Assembly: GCF_000711875.1 (NCBI RefSeq)
Contig: NZ_JONM01000006.1
Coordinates: forward strand, 124,001 to 188,000
DNA length: 64,000 nucleotides
From: Andreprevotia chitinilytica DSM 18519
GTDB lineage: Bacteria; Pseudomonadota; Gammaproteobacteria; Burkholderiales; Chitinibacteraceae
Reading direction: 5' to 3'
Each line of letters begins with the position of its first letter. Positions within the stretch are counted from its first letter, which is position 1. The notes below the pieces were generated by a model. That model ran no database searches. It was not told the origin of the DNA and saw nothing but the letters and a program-made list of their open reading frames with translations. Shown here in pieces: positions 7,881 to 15,262 of this stretch. A program made the translations under genes and the position numbers.

Positions 7881-8505
7881 CGTTGTCCTCCCCGTCGTAG
7901 CCCGAATCGTCAAACCCTTTTTCGGTCAGGCAAGTGCGCAGCTTCAGGCGTGCGCGGTAAAGCAGCACGCTACAGTGATTCGCGCTCACCGTCAGCTCGT
8001 CGCAGATCTCGGTGGTTTCCAGACCGAGAAACTCGCGCATCATGAACACGCGGCCGGTGCTTTCGGGCAGGTTGTCGAGGCAGAGCTCGAACAACTTCCA
8101 GAATTGTTTTTGCTGCAGGGCGGTTTCGGGCTTGGGCCATGGGCGCGGCTTGCTGTGTTGCGCCCAGTGGCCGCTGTCCTTGAACAGCAGCGTATCGAGG
8201 ATTTCCTCGCCTTCGATTTCGCTATCGAGCGCCGAGAGGTTGATGGTGCGTTGTTTGACGCGCAGCGTATCCACCAGCTTGTGGCGCAGGATGCCGAACA
8301 CCCAGGTCTTGTGCTGCGACTGGCCGGCAAAGCGTTCTTGCGCCGTCCATGCTGCTGCCAGCGCTTCTTGCACAGCGTCTTCCGCTGCTGCCGCGTCACG
8401 TAGCTGCAGTTGGGCGAAGCGCAGCATGTCGCGCCGCAGCCGGCTCAGGTATTCGTGGTCGTGCTGCCAGGGCAGGGCCCTTGCGCTTGCTGCTTCTTCA
8501 GCCAC
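7873..8505 (-). CDS. ECF RNA polymerase sigma factor controlling the bufferin operon
   Basis: 210 residues. Region 2 covers about 20-90 (LRRDMLRFAQLQL...AEDAVQEALAAAW...TWVFGILRHKLVD) and region 4 about 135-195 (LPESTGRVFMMREFLGLETT, then VSANHCSVLLYRARLKLR). This is the sigma-70-family subgroup linked to DUF2282/DUF692 operons, of which sigma-E of Neisseria is the best-known example. It lies after doxX in the same direction and is followed by its overlapping anti-sigma factor. The two matching promoters before the precursor genes are its likely targets, making the locus self-regulating. That target link is inferred. Confidence 0.9.
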   Translation of the reverse strand: MAEEAASARALPWQHDHEYLSRLRRDMLRFAQLQLRDAAAAEDAVQEALAAAWTAQERFAGQSQHKTWVFGILRHKLVDTLRVKQRTINLSALDSEIEGEEILDTLLFKDSGHWAQHSKPRPWPKPETALQQKQFWKLFELCLDNLPESTGRVFMMREFLGLETTEICDELTVSANHCSVLLYRARLKLRTCLTEKGFDDSGYDGEDNDG

Positions 8506-8538
8506 TGCGTCTCCGCGTCATCGTTGTTCTTATCCAAT

Positions 8539-9006
8539 TCAAGCCTTTGCCGCACATTGGCTGCGCAGCCGTCCCAATAGCCAAGTATCGACCGACCACA
8601 GGCCAGTGCCATGCACGACAAGATAACCCAGCAAGACGCCCCACAACACATGATCCTTGATCGCGATCGGCTCCAGCCCCGGATACGAGATCACCGCCAT
8701 CACATTGACGAAGAACAATCCGACTGCGCCAAAGCGGCCGGCCAGCCCCAATACCAGCAGTACCGGGAAGAACAATTCGCCACCCGCGCCGAACACGGCT
8801 GCAATCGGCGGGGGCAGGACGGGGACATGGTATTCGTTGCTGAACAGCCAGAGCGTGGCGTCCCAATCGCGAATCTTGGTCAGGCCGGACAGGAAAAAGG
8901 CGCGGGCGACATAGATGCGGGCGGCGAGCGCGAACAGCGGTTGTAGTTTGGCGGCCAGCGTTTCGAACAGCGCATACAGGCGCTGCAGCATGCACAGGTA
9001 TTTCAT
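8539..9006 (-). CDS. DoxX-family membrane protein
   Basis: 155 residues with four predicted hydrophobic helices (around 24-42, 63-82, 86-104 and 118-136) and the DoxX-like opening ARIYVARAFFLSGLTKIRDW. DoxX proteins are small quinone-linked or redox-related membrane proteins and are a regular member of DUF2282/DUF692 operons. The start overlaps the BufC stop by four bases, so it is in the same transcript. Its role in bufferin maturation or export is not established. Confidence 0.88.
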   Translation of the reverse strand: MKYLCMLQRLYALFETLAAKLQPLFALAARIYVARAFFLSGLTKIRDWDATLWLFSNEYHVPVLPPPIAAVFGAGGELFFPVLLVLGLAGRFGAVGLFFVNVMAVISYPGLEPIAIKDHVLWGVLLGYLVVHGTGLWSVDTWLLGRLRSQCAAKA

Positions 9007-9797
9007 GGGGTGGTCTCCTCGGGTTCTTTTTGTTGATCGTTTTGGTGATCGCGTTGTGGGTCGACGTACTGGTCGACATGGCTGACCAATCCATGCGCGA
9101 ACAGGTGGGTCAGCAAGGGATTGGGGTCTTCTTGGGCGGCGGCGAGAGCCTCGCCAACCGAGCTGCCGGCCAAGAGCGTGCTGAGCCAGCGGGCTTCGTC
9201 GTCATTGAGCTGCCGCCACGCCACGCCGTTGCTGCCACGCCAGACCAGCACGGTTTGCCCGCCGGCATCGATGTGCGCCGTGGGGCCGCCCTCGTGCATG
9301 GCGAGCAGATCGGCAATCGGCCATTGCGCGGACTGCACCAAGGCTACGGCCGGGTGAAACCAGAAGCGGGCGGCAGAGAATTGCTCCGGCGATAGCGCCG
9401 CGACTTCGGTGGCATCGAGCGGCGGGACATTGTCGGCGTAATAGGCGCGGTGCCGTGCCCAATCGAGCCGGGCGACATCGGCCAGATAAGGCAGCTCCTG
9501 CGCGGGGCCGAAGCCGGCGATGAAGTCGGCCAGGCTGGCCCCGTCGTCATGCAGATTGGCGGAGCGGGCGGGTGTGTCGATCACATAGACCCGTGCCAAG
9601 GCCCGGAAATATTCCTCGCCGACCAGTTCTGCCACCAGCGGAAAGGCGGCGGGCAGCGCATCCATGCGGTTCAGGCGCACGTTGTTGCGGTAGACGGCGA
9701 TGCGCTCGCGGGTGGCTTCGGTGAGGCCGGCGGGGACGTGTTCTGCGTCGGAGAGCGCGGCGGTGAAGTCGGCGAGGGTTTCGGCGTAGCTCAGCAT
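9003..9797 (-). CDS. bufC: BufC-like maturation partner (DUF2063)
   Basis: 264 residues from MLSYAETLADFTAALSDAEH. The N-terminal DUF2063 domain contains RIAVYRNNVRLNRMDALPAAFPLVAELVGEEYF, here spanning about residues 30-65, a DNA-binding-like helical domain repurposed as a partner of DUF692 enzymes. The C-terminal half (PAVALVQSAQWPIADLL) is thought to recognise the leader of the precursor peptide. The ATG at 9797 overlaps the BufB stop by seven bases, indicating coupled translation of a complex. A longer reading frame from 9965 lies wholly inside bufB and was not used. The family role is from published bufferin work; the assignment is by sequence. Confidence 0.88.
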   Translation of the reverse strand: MLSYAETLADFTAALSDAEHVPAGLTEATRERIAVYRNNVRLNRMDALPAAFPLVAELVGEEYFRALARVYVIDTPARSANLHDDGASLADFIAGFGPAQELPYLADVARLDWARHRAYYADNVPPLDATEVAALSPEQFSAARFWFHPAVALVQSAQWPIADLLAMHEGGPTAHIDAGGQTVLVWRGSNGVAWRQLNDDEARWLSTLLAGSSVGEALAAAQEDPNPLLTHLFAHGLVSHVDQYVDPQRDHQNDQQKEPEETTP

Positions 9798-10648
9798 GAC
9801 AGCGCCTCCGCCTGCAATGCAGGTTCCGTGTGGGCACGGGCAATGTGCATGGAGAGCTGGCGGTATTCGTCCAGCAACTCGGGCAGGGACGGCAGATTGG
9901 TATCGCGCTCGAGCAGTACCGGTACCGGGCCGAAGCGTTTCAGCGCGGCATCCAGCAGCAGCCACACTTCGGGGCAGACCGGTGCGCCGTGGGTATCGAT
10001 GGCGCAGCCTTCGACATATTCAAAACCAGCCACGTGGATTTCGCCCACGCAGCCCAAGGGAATCCGGGCGATCTCGGCCAGTGGATCGGTGCCGAGATTG
10101 AGCGTGTTCACAAACAGGTTGTTCACATCGAGCAGCACGCCGCAGCCGGTGCGGGTGACCAGTTCTGCCATCAGTTCGGCTTCGGTACAGGTCTCGTTCT
10201 GAAAGGCGACATAGGTCGAGACGTTTTCAATCAGGATGCGCCGGCCCAGCGTGGTCTGGACCTGATCGATCCGGCTGGCCAGCAGCGCCAGCGCGCCTTC
10301 CAGGCGGGGCACCGGCAGCAGATCGTTGAAAAAACGGCCGTGGTCGCGGTTCCAGCACAGGTGTTCGGAAATGAGCGCCGGCTGCACGCGGGCGATCAGT
10401 TGTTTCAGTTGCGCCAGGTGATGCGGGTCAAGCGGATCGACACTGCCGAGCCCTAGACCGACGCCATGCAGGCTGAGCGGATAGTCGGCGCGAATCCGTT
10501 CCAGCGCGGCAATCGGCTCGCCACCACCGAAGTAGTTCTCGCTGTGTACTTCCCACCATTCGACTGCCGGGCGGCTGGCGATCACCTCGCCCACGTGCGG
10601 CGAGCGCAAACCGAGGCCGGCGGTGGAGAGTGCAGGTTGATTCGACAT
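9791..10648 (-). CDS. bufB: BufB-like multinuclear non-heme iron oxygenase (DUF692/MNIO)
   Basis: 285 residues, the usual DUF692 length. MNIO enzymes use two or three iron atoms in a TIM barrel to convert cysteines of RiPP precursors into oxazolone- or thiooxazole-type groups. Likely metal ligands are present at H61 (SLHGVGLGLG), E95/H96 (ISEHLCW), E141 (LIENVS), D174/N176 (LLDVNNL), H205 (GEIHVAGF), H220 and E247 (LLERDTNLP). It follows three DUF2282 precursors and precedes BufC with overlap, the standard bufferin order. The product is probably a modified copper-binding peptide, as described for Caulobacter bufferins. Confidence 0.92.
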   Translation of the reverse strand: MSNQPALSTAGLGLRSPHVGEVIASRPAVEWWEVHSENYFGGGEPIAALERIRADYPLSLHGVGLGLGSVDPLDPHHLAQLKQLIARVQPALISEHLCWNRDHGRFFNDLLPVPRLEGALALLASRIDQVQTTLGRRILIENVSTYVAFQNETCTEAELMAELVTRTGCGVLLDVNNLFVNTLNLGTDPLAEIARIPLGCVGEIHVAGFEYVEGCAIDTHGAPVCPEVWLLLDAALKRFGPVPVLLERDTNLPSLPELLDEYRQLSMHIARAHTEPALQAEALSC

Positions 10649-10711
10649 GGTCTGTTCCGATCCGTGATGCGATTTGCGATTGATTTGATCTGTAACGCGA
10701 TCCGTAGCGGA

Positions 10712-10960
10712 TCACTGACTGCTGAGTTGCTGTTGTACGGCGGCCTTCAGCTCGGCGCAGGTGCCATCGGGCACGAAGCGGAAATCGGCGTGGGCGTAAT
10801 CCTCGCTGCCATGGTGAGCGCAACCGTGAGCGGGCGTACGGCAATCGTTCTCACCGGCCTTGGAGACGCCAAAGCATTTTTCAGTGTTGGCGGCGTGAGC
10901 CAAGGTGGCAAAGCCAGCCAGGGCCGCGATCAATGCAGTAGTGACGAGGGGATATTTCAT
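10712..10960 (-). CDS. bufA3: Bufferin-like precursor peptide 3 (DUF2282, divergent)
   Basis: 82 residues with a Sec signal (MKYPLVTTALIAALAGFATLAHA). The mature part has four cysteines in the family pattern: KCFGV, NDC, HGC and GTC. Unlike the other two precursors, the central core reads HGCAHHGSEDYAHADF, rich in His and acidic residues, and the C-terminal tail differs. It lies closest to bufB (63 bases) with no promoter motif of its own, so it is read from the bufA2 promoter. The same maturation enzymes probably act on it. Numbering here is by position, not by an established gene name. Confidence 0.88.
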   Translation of the reverse strand: MKYPLVTTALIAALAGFATLAHAANTEKCFGVSKAGENDCRTPAHGCAHHGSEDYAHADFRFVPDGTCAELKAAVQQQLSSQ

Positions 10961-10998
10961 TCAACTTCGATTCCGTAGGAGAAACGCTGGGTAGATGG

Positions 10999-11029
10999 GG
11001 CAGAGGCGCGCTGTGCGGCGCCTCTGCAC
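10999..11029 (-). promoter_or_regulatory. Hairpin between bufferin precursor genes 2 and 3
   Basis: GCAGAGGCGC and GCGCCTCTGC pair with an eight-base loop in the 87-base gap between the two genes. No U-tract follows on the minus strand, so it may be an RNA stabiliser or a partial attenuator that lets precursor 2 be made in excess of downstream genes. Confidence 0.55.
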
Positions 11030-11047
11030 AAACGCTGGCTGGCGCGC

Positions 11048-11290
11048 TTACATCGGCTTGAGCGTGCCCTTCAAGTGAGTGCATACACCCTTGGCCACGA
11101 CGCGGAACTCCTTCGGGTCGTTGTCCTTGGTGGCTTGGCCGGCGCAGGAGTGGCCATTGGCCTTGCAGGAATTTTGACCGGCTGCGGCGATGCCGTAACA
11201 CGGTTCCAGATCCGCAGCCAGAACCGGTGCAGCGAGTGTGCCGCCCAGAACAGCGGTGAGGGCGGATGCGATGACGAGTTGCTTGTTCAT
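11048..11290 (-). CDS. bufA2: Bufferin-like precursor peptide 2 (DUF2282)
   Basis: 80 residues from MNKQLVIASALTAVLGG, with a Sec signal ending PVLA-AD and a mature peptide containing four cysteines (EPCYGI, NSC, HSC, GVC). This matches DUF2282/BufA. The central pair of cysteines would be the MNIO targets and the outer pair a disulfide. The GGAGATCGACC ribosome site just upstream is identical to that of precursor 1. The gene heads the operon that continues through precursor 3, bufB, bufC, doxX and the sigma/anti-sigma pair. Confidence 0.92.
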   Translation of the reverse strand: MNKQLVIASALTAVLGGTLAAPVLAADLEPCYGIAAAGQNSCKANGHSCAGQATKDNDPKEFRVVAKGVCTHLKGTLKPM

Positions 11291-11319
11291 GGTCGATCTC
11301 CAAAAAAGGTTTGGATGTG

Positions 11320-11372
11320 GAGGCAACATTGCCTCTCACGGCTTGAGTCGGCACTGGTGGGCCGATATGACA
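11320..11372 (-). promoter_or_regulatory. ECF-type promoter and 5' UTR hairpin of precursor 2
   Basis: On the minus strand TGTCATATC (plus 11364-11372) is followed after 13 bases by CGACTC (plus 11345-11350), then AAGC. Next comes a short UTR hairpin, GAGGC-AATGTT-GCCTC (plus 11320-11335). The same elements at identical promoter spacing precede precursor 1. Confidence 0.75.
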
Positions 11373-11501
11373 CAGACTAGGCAAAATATTTTTGTCCGCT
11401 GGTTGCAACGTTGCCGTAATGCGCCGTGCGGTATGCCAATGGGATTGTGGCGGGGCGCGGCGTGACGTTGCGGCATCTGCAGGCGGTGTAGGCACAACAG
11501 G

Positions 11502-11537
11502 CAAAAAAAGGCCGGCTGCACATTACGCAACCGGCCT
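11502..11537 (-). terminator. Terminator after bufferin precursor 1
   Basis: On the minus strand AGGCCGGTTGC and GCAGCCGGCCT form a stem followed by seven T residues. It sits about 20 bases after the precursor 1 stop, so precursor 1 is likely a single-gene transcript. Confidence 0.88.
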
Positions 11538-11557
11538 GCCGTGCAGGGAACTGCGAC

Positions 11558-11800
11558 TTACATCGCAGTGAGCGAGCCGCCCAACTTGCTGCAGGCGCCG
11601 ACTGCAACGGCCTTGAATTCACCTGGGTCCTTATCCTTGCTGGCTTGGCCAGCGCATGAGTGGCTGTTGCCCTTGCAGTCGTTTTGGCCAACCTTGGCGA
11701 TGCCGTAGCACTTTTCCTGGTCGGCAGCGAAAGCCGGTGCAGCAAGGGTGGCGCCCAGAACGGCGGTCAGAGCGGATGCGATAAGGAATTGCTTGTTCAT
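11558..11800 (-). CDS. bufA1: Bufferin-like precursor peptide 1 (DUF2282)
   Basis: 80 residues: signal MNKQFLIASALTAVLGATLA ending AFA-AD, then a mature peptide with cysteines in KCYGIAKVGQNDC, HSC and GAC. It is about 65 % identical by eye to precursor 2, including the signal peptide, so the two arose by duplication. It has its own ECF-like promoter and its own terminator, separating it from the enzymes. The likely product is a secreted or periplasmic copper-binding RiPP. Confidence 0.92.
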   Translation of the reverse strand: MNKQFLIASALTAVLGATLAAPAFAADQEKCYGIAKVGQNDCKGNSHSCAGQASKDKDPGEFKAVAVGACSKLGGSLTAM

Positions 11801-11845
11801 GGTCGATCTCCAGATGGTTTGATTCAGGGTTCAGATTTGGGTGTG

Positions 11846-11896
11846 GAGGCAAGTGCCTCTCACAGCTTGAGTCGATGCAGTTAGGGAGATATGACA
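11846..11896 (-). promoter_or_regulatory. ECF-type promoter and 5' UTR hairpin of precursor 1
   Basis: TGTCATATC (plus 11888-11896), a 13-base gap and CGACTC (plus 11869-11874) repeat exactly the elements before precursor 2. The UTR hairpin GAGGCA-CT-TGCCTC (plus 11846-11859) is also shared. These are the best candidates for the sites read by the locus sigma factor. Confidence 0.75.
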
Positions 11897-12013
11897 CCGC
11901 GTGGAAAATTTTTTTACGAATTTCTTCGCGCGCTGGCAAATGGCTGTACTGCGTCCTGCACATACGCCAATGGCATTGGATTATATTGACGCATCCGTTA
12001 GGGAGCGGTCGGG

Positions 12014-13039
12014 ATGAAAAAAACTTTATATGACGTGCTGGGCATCACGCCGGATGCGACAGCGGCGCAAATCGAGGCGCGTTGCCAGCAATTGCTGGCG
12101 CAATTGGCAGCGCAACAAGGCCAGCCAGAGGCCGACAATCAGATCAAATTCATTCAGCACGCCCGTGAGACCTTGGGCGACCCGGTGCGCAAGGCGCTGT
12201 ACGACCAGCGGCTGGTCGAGCCGGCACCCGTGGCGAGCATGGTCAGCCGTCATGAACTGCCAGACGGCCCAAGTGATCGGCGCTGGCTTTGGGTGTTGCT
12301 GGGCGTGATCCTGCTGGGCGGCGGTTATTACCTTGGCTCGCGCTGGCATGCCAAGTCACCGCAGCCCACGCTGGTGACACAAGCGACGGTGAATCTGGTT
12401 GGCCGGCCGGCGCAGGTGCAGCAGGCGGCCACCTTATCGAGCACCGAGCTGTTCGAGCGGGTCAGCCCATCCATCGTGGTGGTGATGGGGCTGAACAATA
12501 ACGGCGATCGCGTGGAGCAGGGCAGCGGCGTGGTGATCGCCGCCGGCCAGGTCATCACCAACTGCCACGTGGCACTCGGCGCGCCGTCGCTGGAGATCTA
12601 CCACCAGGGCAAGCAATACGATGCCTCGCTGCATTACCGCGATCAGGGGCATGACCTCTGCCAGTTGTCGGTGACCTCCTTGCCGGCGCAACCGGTGCCG
12701 CTGGGGGCACTGGCCGCTGTCAAAACCGGCGATCCGGTGTATGCGCTTGGTGCGCCACAAGGGCTGGAGCTGTCCTTGAGCCAGGGCATCGTTTCGTCTC
12801 TGCGCGAATTCGATACATCCCGACTGATCCAGACCACGGCATCCATCTCGCCGGGCTCCAGTGGCGGCGGCTTGTTCGATCGTAGCGGCAAGCTGATCGG
12901 CATCACCACCTTCCAGTCCCGCACCGGCCAGAACCTCAATTTCGCCGTACCGGTGGATTGGATTGCCCAATTGCCAACGCGCGACGGCAATAGCGACCAA
13001 CTGCTTGGGGGTGATGAAACGAACCACGAGGGCGGTTAG
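12014..13039 (+). CDS. Membrane-anchored HtrA-like serine protease with degenerate J-like N-terminus
   Basis: 341 residues. Residues 4-67 resemble a DnaJ J-domain (LYDVLGITPDATAAQIEARC...ARETLGDPVRKALYDQRL) but lack the HPD motif, so Hsp70 stimulation is doubtful. One membrane helix spans about 91-108. Residues 145-330 are a trypsin/HtrA fold with H185 (ITNCHVALG), D214 (GHDLC) and S283 (SPGSSGGGLF) as a complete triad. There is no PDZ domain. With the J-like part cytoplasmic, the protease would face the periplasm. It is transcribed divergently from bufferin precursor 1 and ends at a terminator. Confidence 0.82.
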   Translation: MKKTLYDVLGITPDATAAQIEARCQQLLAQLAAQQGQPEADNQIKFIQHARETLGDPVRKALYDQRLVEPAPVASMVSRHELPDGPSDRRWLWVLLGVILLGGGYYLGSRWHAKSPQPTLVTQATVNLVGRPAQVQQAATLSSTELFERVSPSIVVVMGLNNNGDRVEQGSGVVIAAGQVITNCHVALGAPSLEIYHQGKQYDASLHYRDQGHDLCQLSVTSLPAQPVPLGALAAVKTGDPVYALGAPQGLELSLSQGIVSSLREFDTSRLIQTTASISPGSSGGGLFDRSGKLIGITTFQSRTGQNLNFAVPVDWIAQLPTRDGNSDQLLGGDETNHEGG

Positions 13040-13069
13040 TCATCGATGTCGTTACCTCGCGTCGTCATC

Positions 13070-13104
13070 AATCAGCCCGTGTAAAAACGGGCTGATTTTT
13101 TTTG
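13070..13104 (+). terminator. Terminator after the J-like/HtrA-like protease gene
   Basis: AATCAGCCCGT and ACGGGCTGATT pair across a short loop and are followed by a long T run. It begins about 30 bases after the stop. Confidence 0.93.
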
Positions 13105-13304
13105 GCTAACATAAATGCAGCATCCGCCTGTCTTGGGCCCGATCGACACGATATGCGCCGTACATAAGCGCGTATGCGCTGGCAGGCCACATGAAATGAG
13201 GAACGTTTGCTAAGACCACAGAAGGTGTTCCTGCCTTGCCCTTGGTTGATTGGCCAAGGACGACCGCAAGGTGGAACGAAGGCACTTTCTCTGAGGAGAT
13301 TCAA

Positions 13305-13799
13305 ATGTTCAAAAGATGGTTGGCCGGTGTGTTCATCACGCTGTTTTTCATCCTTGCTCCGTTCGCTGCACGGGCAGAGGTGCCGGAGGAAGCGACGGCG
13401 AACGGCAAATATTCGCATCTGATCCAGGTGCTGACGTGCCCAGCCGATGCCGGGAGCTACGGTGATTTCCGGGATTACGGTTATTGGGGTGGCGGGGCGT
13501 GGTGCGGGCAGACCGGGCAGGCCGGCTATTGGGTGTGGGTCAACCCGAGCTGGTATGTCTGGAAGGTGAAGTCACCCCACCACGCTAATGACGGCCGGGT
13601 GCCGGCTGTTGCTGCGGTGAACGGCAAGTATTCGGATTTACTGCAGGTGTTGCCGTGCCCGGCAGATAGCCACACCTATGGCGACTTTAACGATTATGGC
13701 TATTGGGGTGGTGGCCCGTGGTGCCGGCAAACCGGCATGGCCGGCTATTGGGTGTGGGTGGCGCCCAACTGGTATGTCTGGCGGAACAAGAACGACTGA
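13305..13799 (+). CDS. Secreted protein with two tandem aromatic repeats
   Basis: 164 residues from MFKRWLAGVFITLFFI, with a Sec signal ending ARA-EV and a GAGGAG ribosome site. The mature part is two near-identical repeats of about 63 residues, each running NGKYS-x-LxQVL, CPAD, YGDF, DYGYWGGG, WC, QTG, AGYWVWV, WYVW. Each repeat holds two cysteines that could pair. The Tyr/Trp-rich, Gly-rich pattern suggests a surface or carbohydrate-binding beta domain, but I recognise no family. The gene stands alone with its own terminator. Confidence 0.8.
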   Translation: MFKRWLAGVFITLFFILAPFAARAEVPEEATANGKYSHLIQVLTCPADAGSYGDFRDYGYWGGGAWCGQTGQAGYWVWVNPSWYVWKVKSPHHANDGRVPAVAAVNGKYSDLLQVLPCPADSHTYGDFNDYGYWGGGPWCRQTGMAGYWVWVAPNWYVWRNKND

Positions 13800-13823
13800 A
13801 ATGCCGAGCCACACCGGAAATGA

Positions 13824-13851
13824 AACAGGGGACTTCGAGTCCCCTGTTTTT
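13824..13851 (+). terminator. Terminator after the tandem-repeat secreted protein gene
   Basis: AACAGGGGACT and AGTCCCCTGTT form a stem with a TCG loop, followed by a T run. The next gene is convergent. Confidence 0.92.
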
Positions 13852-13867
13852 ACGTCATCTGCGGCAA

Positions 13868-15262
13868 TCAGCGATGCAGCAAGGAGTTGCGCCGCGAATA
13901 AGCGAAGTACACCGCCAACCCGATCACCAGCCAGATCGTAAAGGCGATCCAGGTGACCGCTTGCAGGTGTGTCATCAGGAACACGCACAAGGCTACGGCC
14001 AGCAGCGGGGTAACCGGTGCGCCTGGGCAGCGGAAGCCGCGACGGAGGTTCGGCCGGGTTTTGCGCAGCACCAGCACGGCGATGGCGATCAGTGAGAAGG
14101 CGGCGAGCGTACCGATGTTGATCAGTTCGGCCAGGATGTTGAGCGGCACCAGCGCAGCGATCAGCGCGAAGATCACGCCAACGATCCAGGTGGTGACAAA
14201 GGGCGTGGCAAAGCGCGGGTGGACTTCTGACAGCTTGGCCGGCAGCAAGCCATCGCGGCTCATGGCGAAGATCACACGGCTTTGGCCGTAGGCCATCACC
14301 AGAATCACCGTGGTCATGCCGAGGATTGCGCCGACGTCGATAAAGCCCGCCACCCAGTTCTGGCCGGCATATTGCAGCGCCAGCGACACCGGGTGATCGA
14401 TACCGGCGAATTTCGGGTAGGGCACGATGCCGGTCATGATGGCGGACACGGCGACATAAAGAATGGTGCAGACCACGAGCGAGCCGATGATGCCAATGGG
14501 CAGATCGCGCTGCGGGTTGCGAACTTCCTCGGCGGCCGACGAAACGGCGTCGAAACCGATGAAGGCGAAGAACACCAGGGCTGCAGCGCTGAACACACCC
14601 GAGAAGCCGAACGGCATGAACGGCGCCCAGTTGACCGGCTTCACATAGCCGACGCCCACGACGATGAAGAGCAGCACGATGCCGATCTTGATCGCCACCA
14701 TCACGTTATTGAGCTTGGCAAAGCCTTGCACGCCGACTGACAGCAGGGCGGTGATCGCCATCATGATCAGGAAGGCCGGCAGGTTGAACAGGGTTTCCAC
14801 GCCCGGCACTGCACCCGGTGCGGCAGTGAGCAGGGTTGGCAAATGCAGGCCAAAGCCGGATAGCAGCGACTGGAAGTAGCCAGACCAGCCGACCGATACG
14901 GCCGAGGTCGCCAAGCCGTATTCCAGCATCAGATCCCAGCCGATGATCCACGCGACCAGCTCGCCCAGCGTGGCGTAGGAGTAGGTATAGGTCGAACCGG
15001 ATACCGGGATGGTCGAGGCGAATTCGGCATAGCACAGCGCCGCCAGACCGCAGGCCAATGCTGCGATGACGAAGGACAGTGTCAGTGCCGGCCCAGCCGT
15101 GAGTGCGCCGGTGCCGGTCAGCACGAAAATGCCGGTGCCGATGATGGCGCCAATGCCCATCAATACCAGGTCAATCGGGCCGAGTGCGCGTTTGAGCCCG
15201 CTGCTGCCATCGGTGCTGGCGGCGAGCATGGCTTCGATATTCTTGGTGCGAAACAAACTCAT
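13868..15262 (-). CDS. APC-superfamily amino acid permease (cationic amino acid transporter type)
   Basis: 464 residues from MSLFRTKNIEAML, with about twelve membrane helices. Characteristic APC stretches are IDLVLMGIGAIIGTGIFVLT in helix 1, AALCYAEFASTIPVSGSTYTYSY in helices 2-3 and FFAFIGFDAVSSAAEEVRNP in helix 6. This matches the CAT-type branch (YfnA/CAT-1-like), which moves single amino acids across the inner membrane by proton symport or exchange. The substrate cannot be read from the sequence. Longer in-frame starts lack a ribosome site. It stands alone. Confidence 0.9.
   Translation of the reverse strand: MSLFRTKNIEAMLAASTDGSSGLKRALGPIDLVLMGIGAIIGTGIFVLTGTGALTAGPALTLSFVIAALACGLAALCYAEFASTIPVSGSTYTYSYATLGELVAWIIGWDLMLEYGLATSAVSVGWSGYFQSLLSGFGLHLPTLLTAAPGAVPGVETLFNLPAFLIMMAITALLSVGVQGFAKLNNVMVAIKIGIVLLFIVVGVGYVKPVNWAPFMPFGFSGVFSAAALVFFAFIGFDAVSSAAEEVRNPQRDLPIGIIGSLVVCTILYVAVSAIMTGIVPYPKFAGIDHPVSLALQYAGQNWVAGFIDVGAILGMTTVILVMAYGQSRVIFAMSRDGLLPAKLSEVHPRFATPFVTTWIVGVIFALIAALVPLNILAELINIGTLAAFSLIAIAVLVLRKTRPNLRRGFRCPGAPVTPLLAVALCVFLMTHLQAVTWIAFTIWLVIGLAVYFAYSRRNSLLHR

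Noticed and set aside
9798..9965. N-terminal extension of the DUF2063 protein
   Set aside because: The extension lies entirely inside bufB in another frame and lacks domain character; the ATG at 9797 fits the family start.
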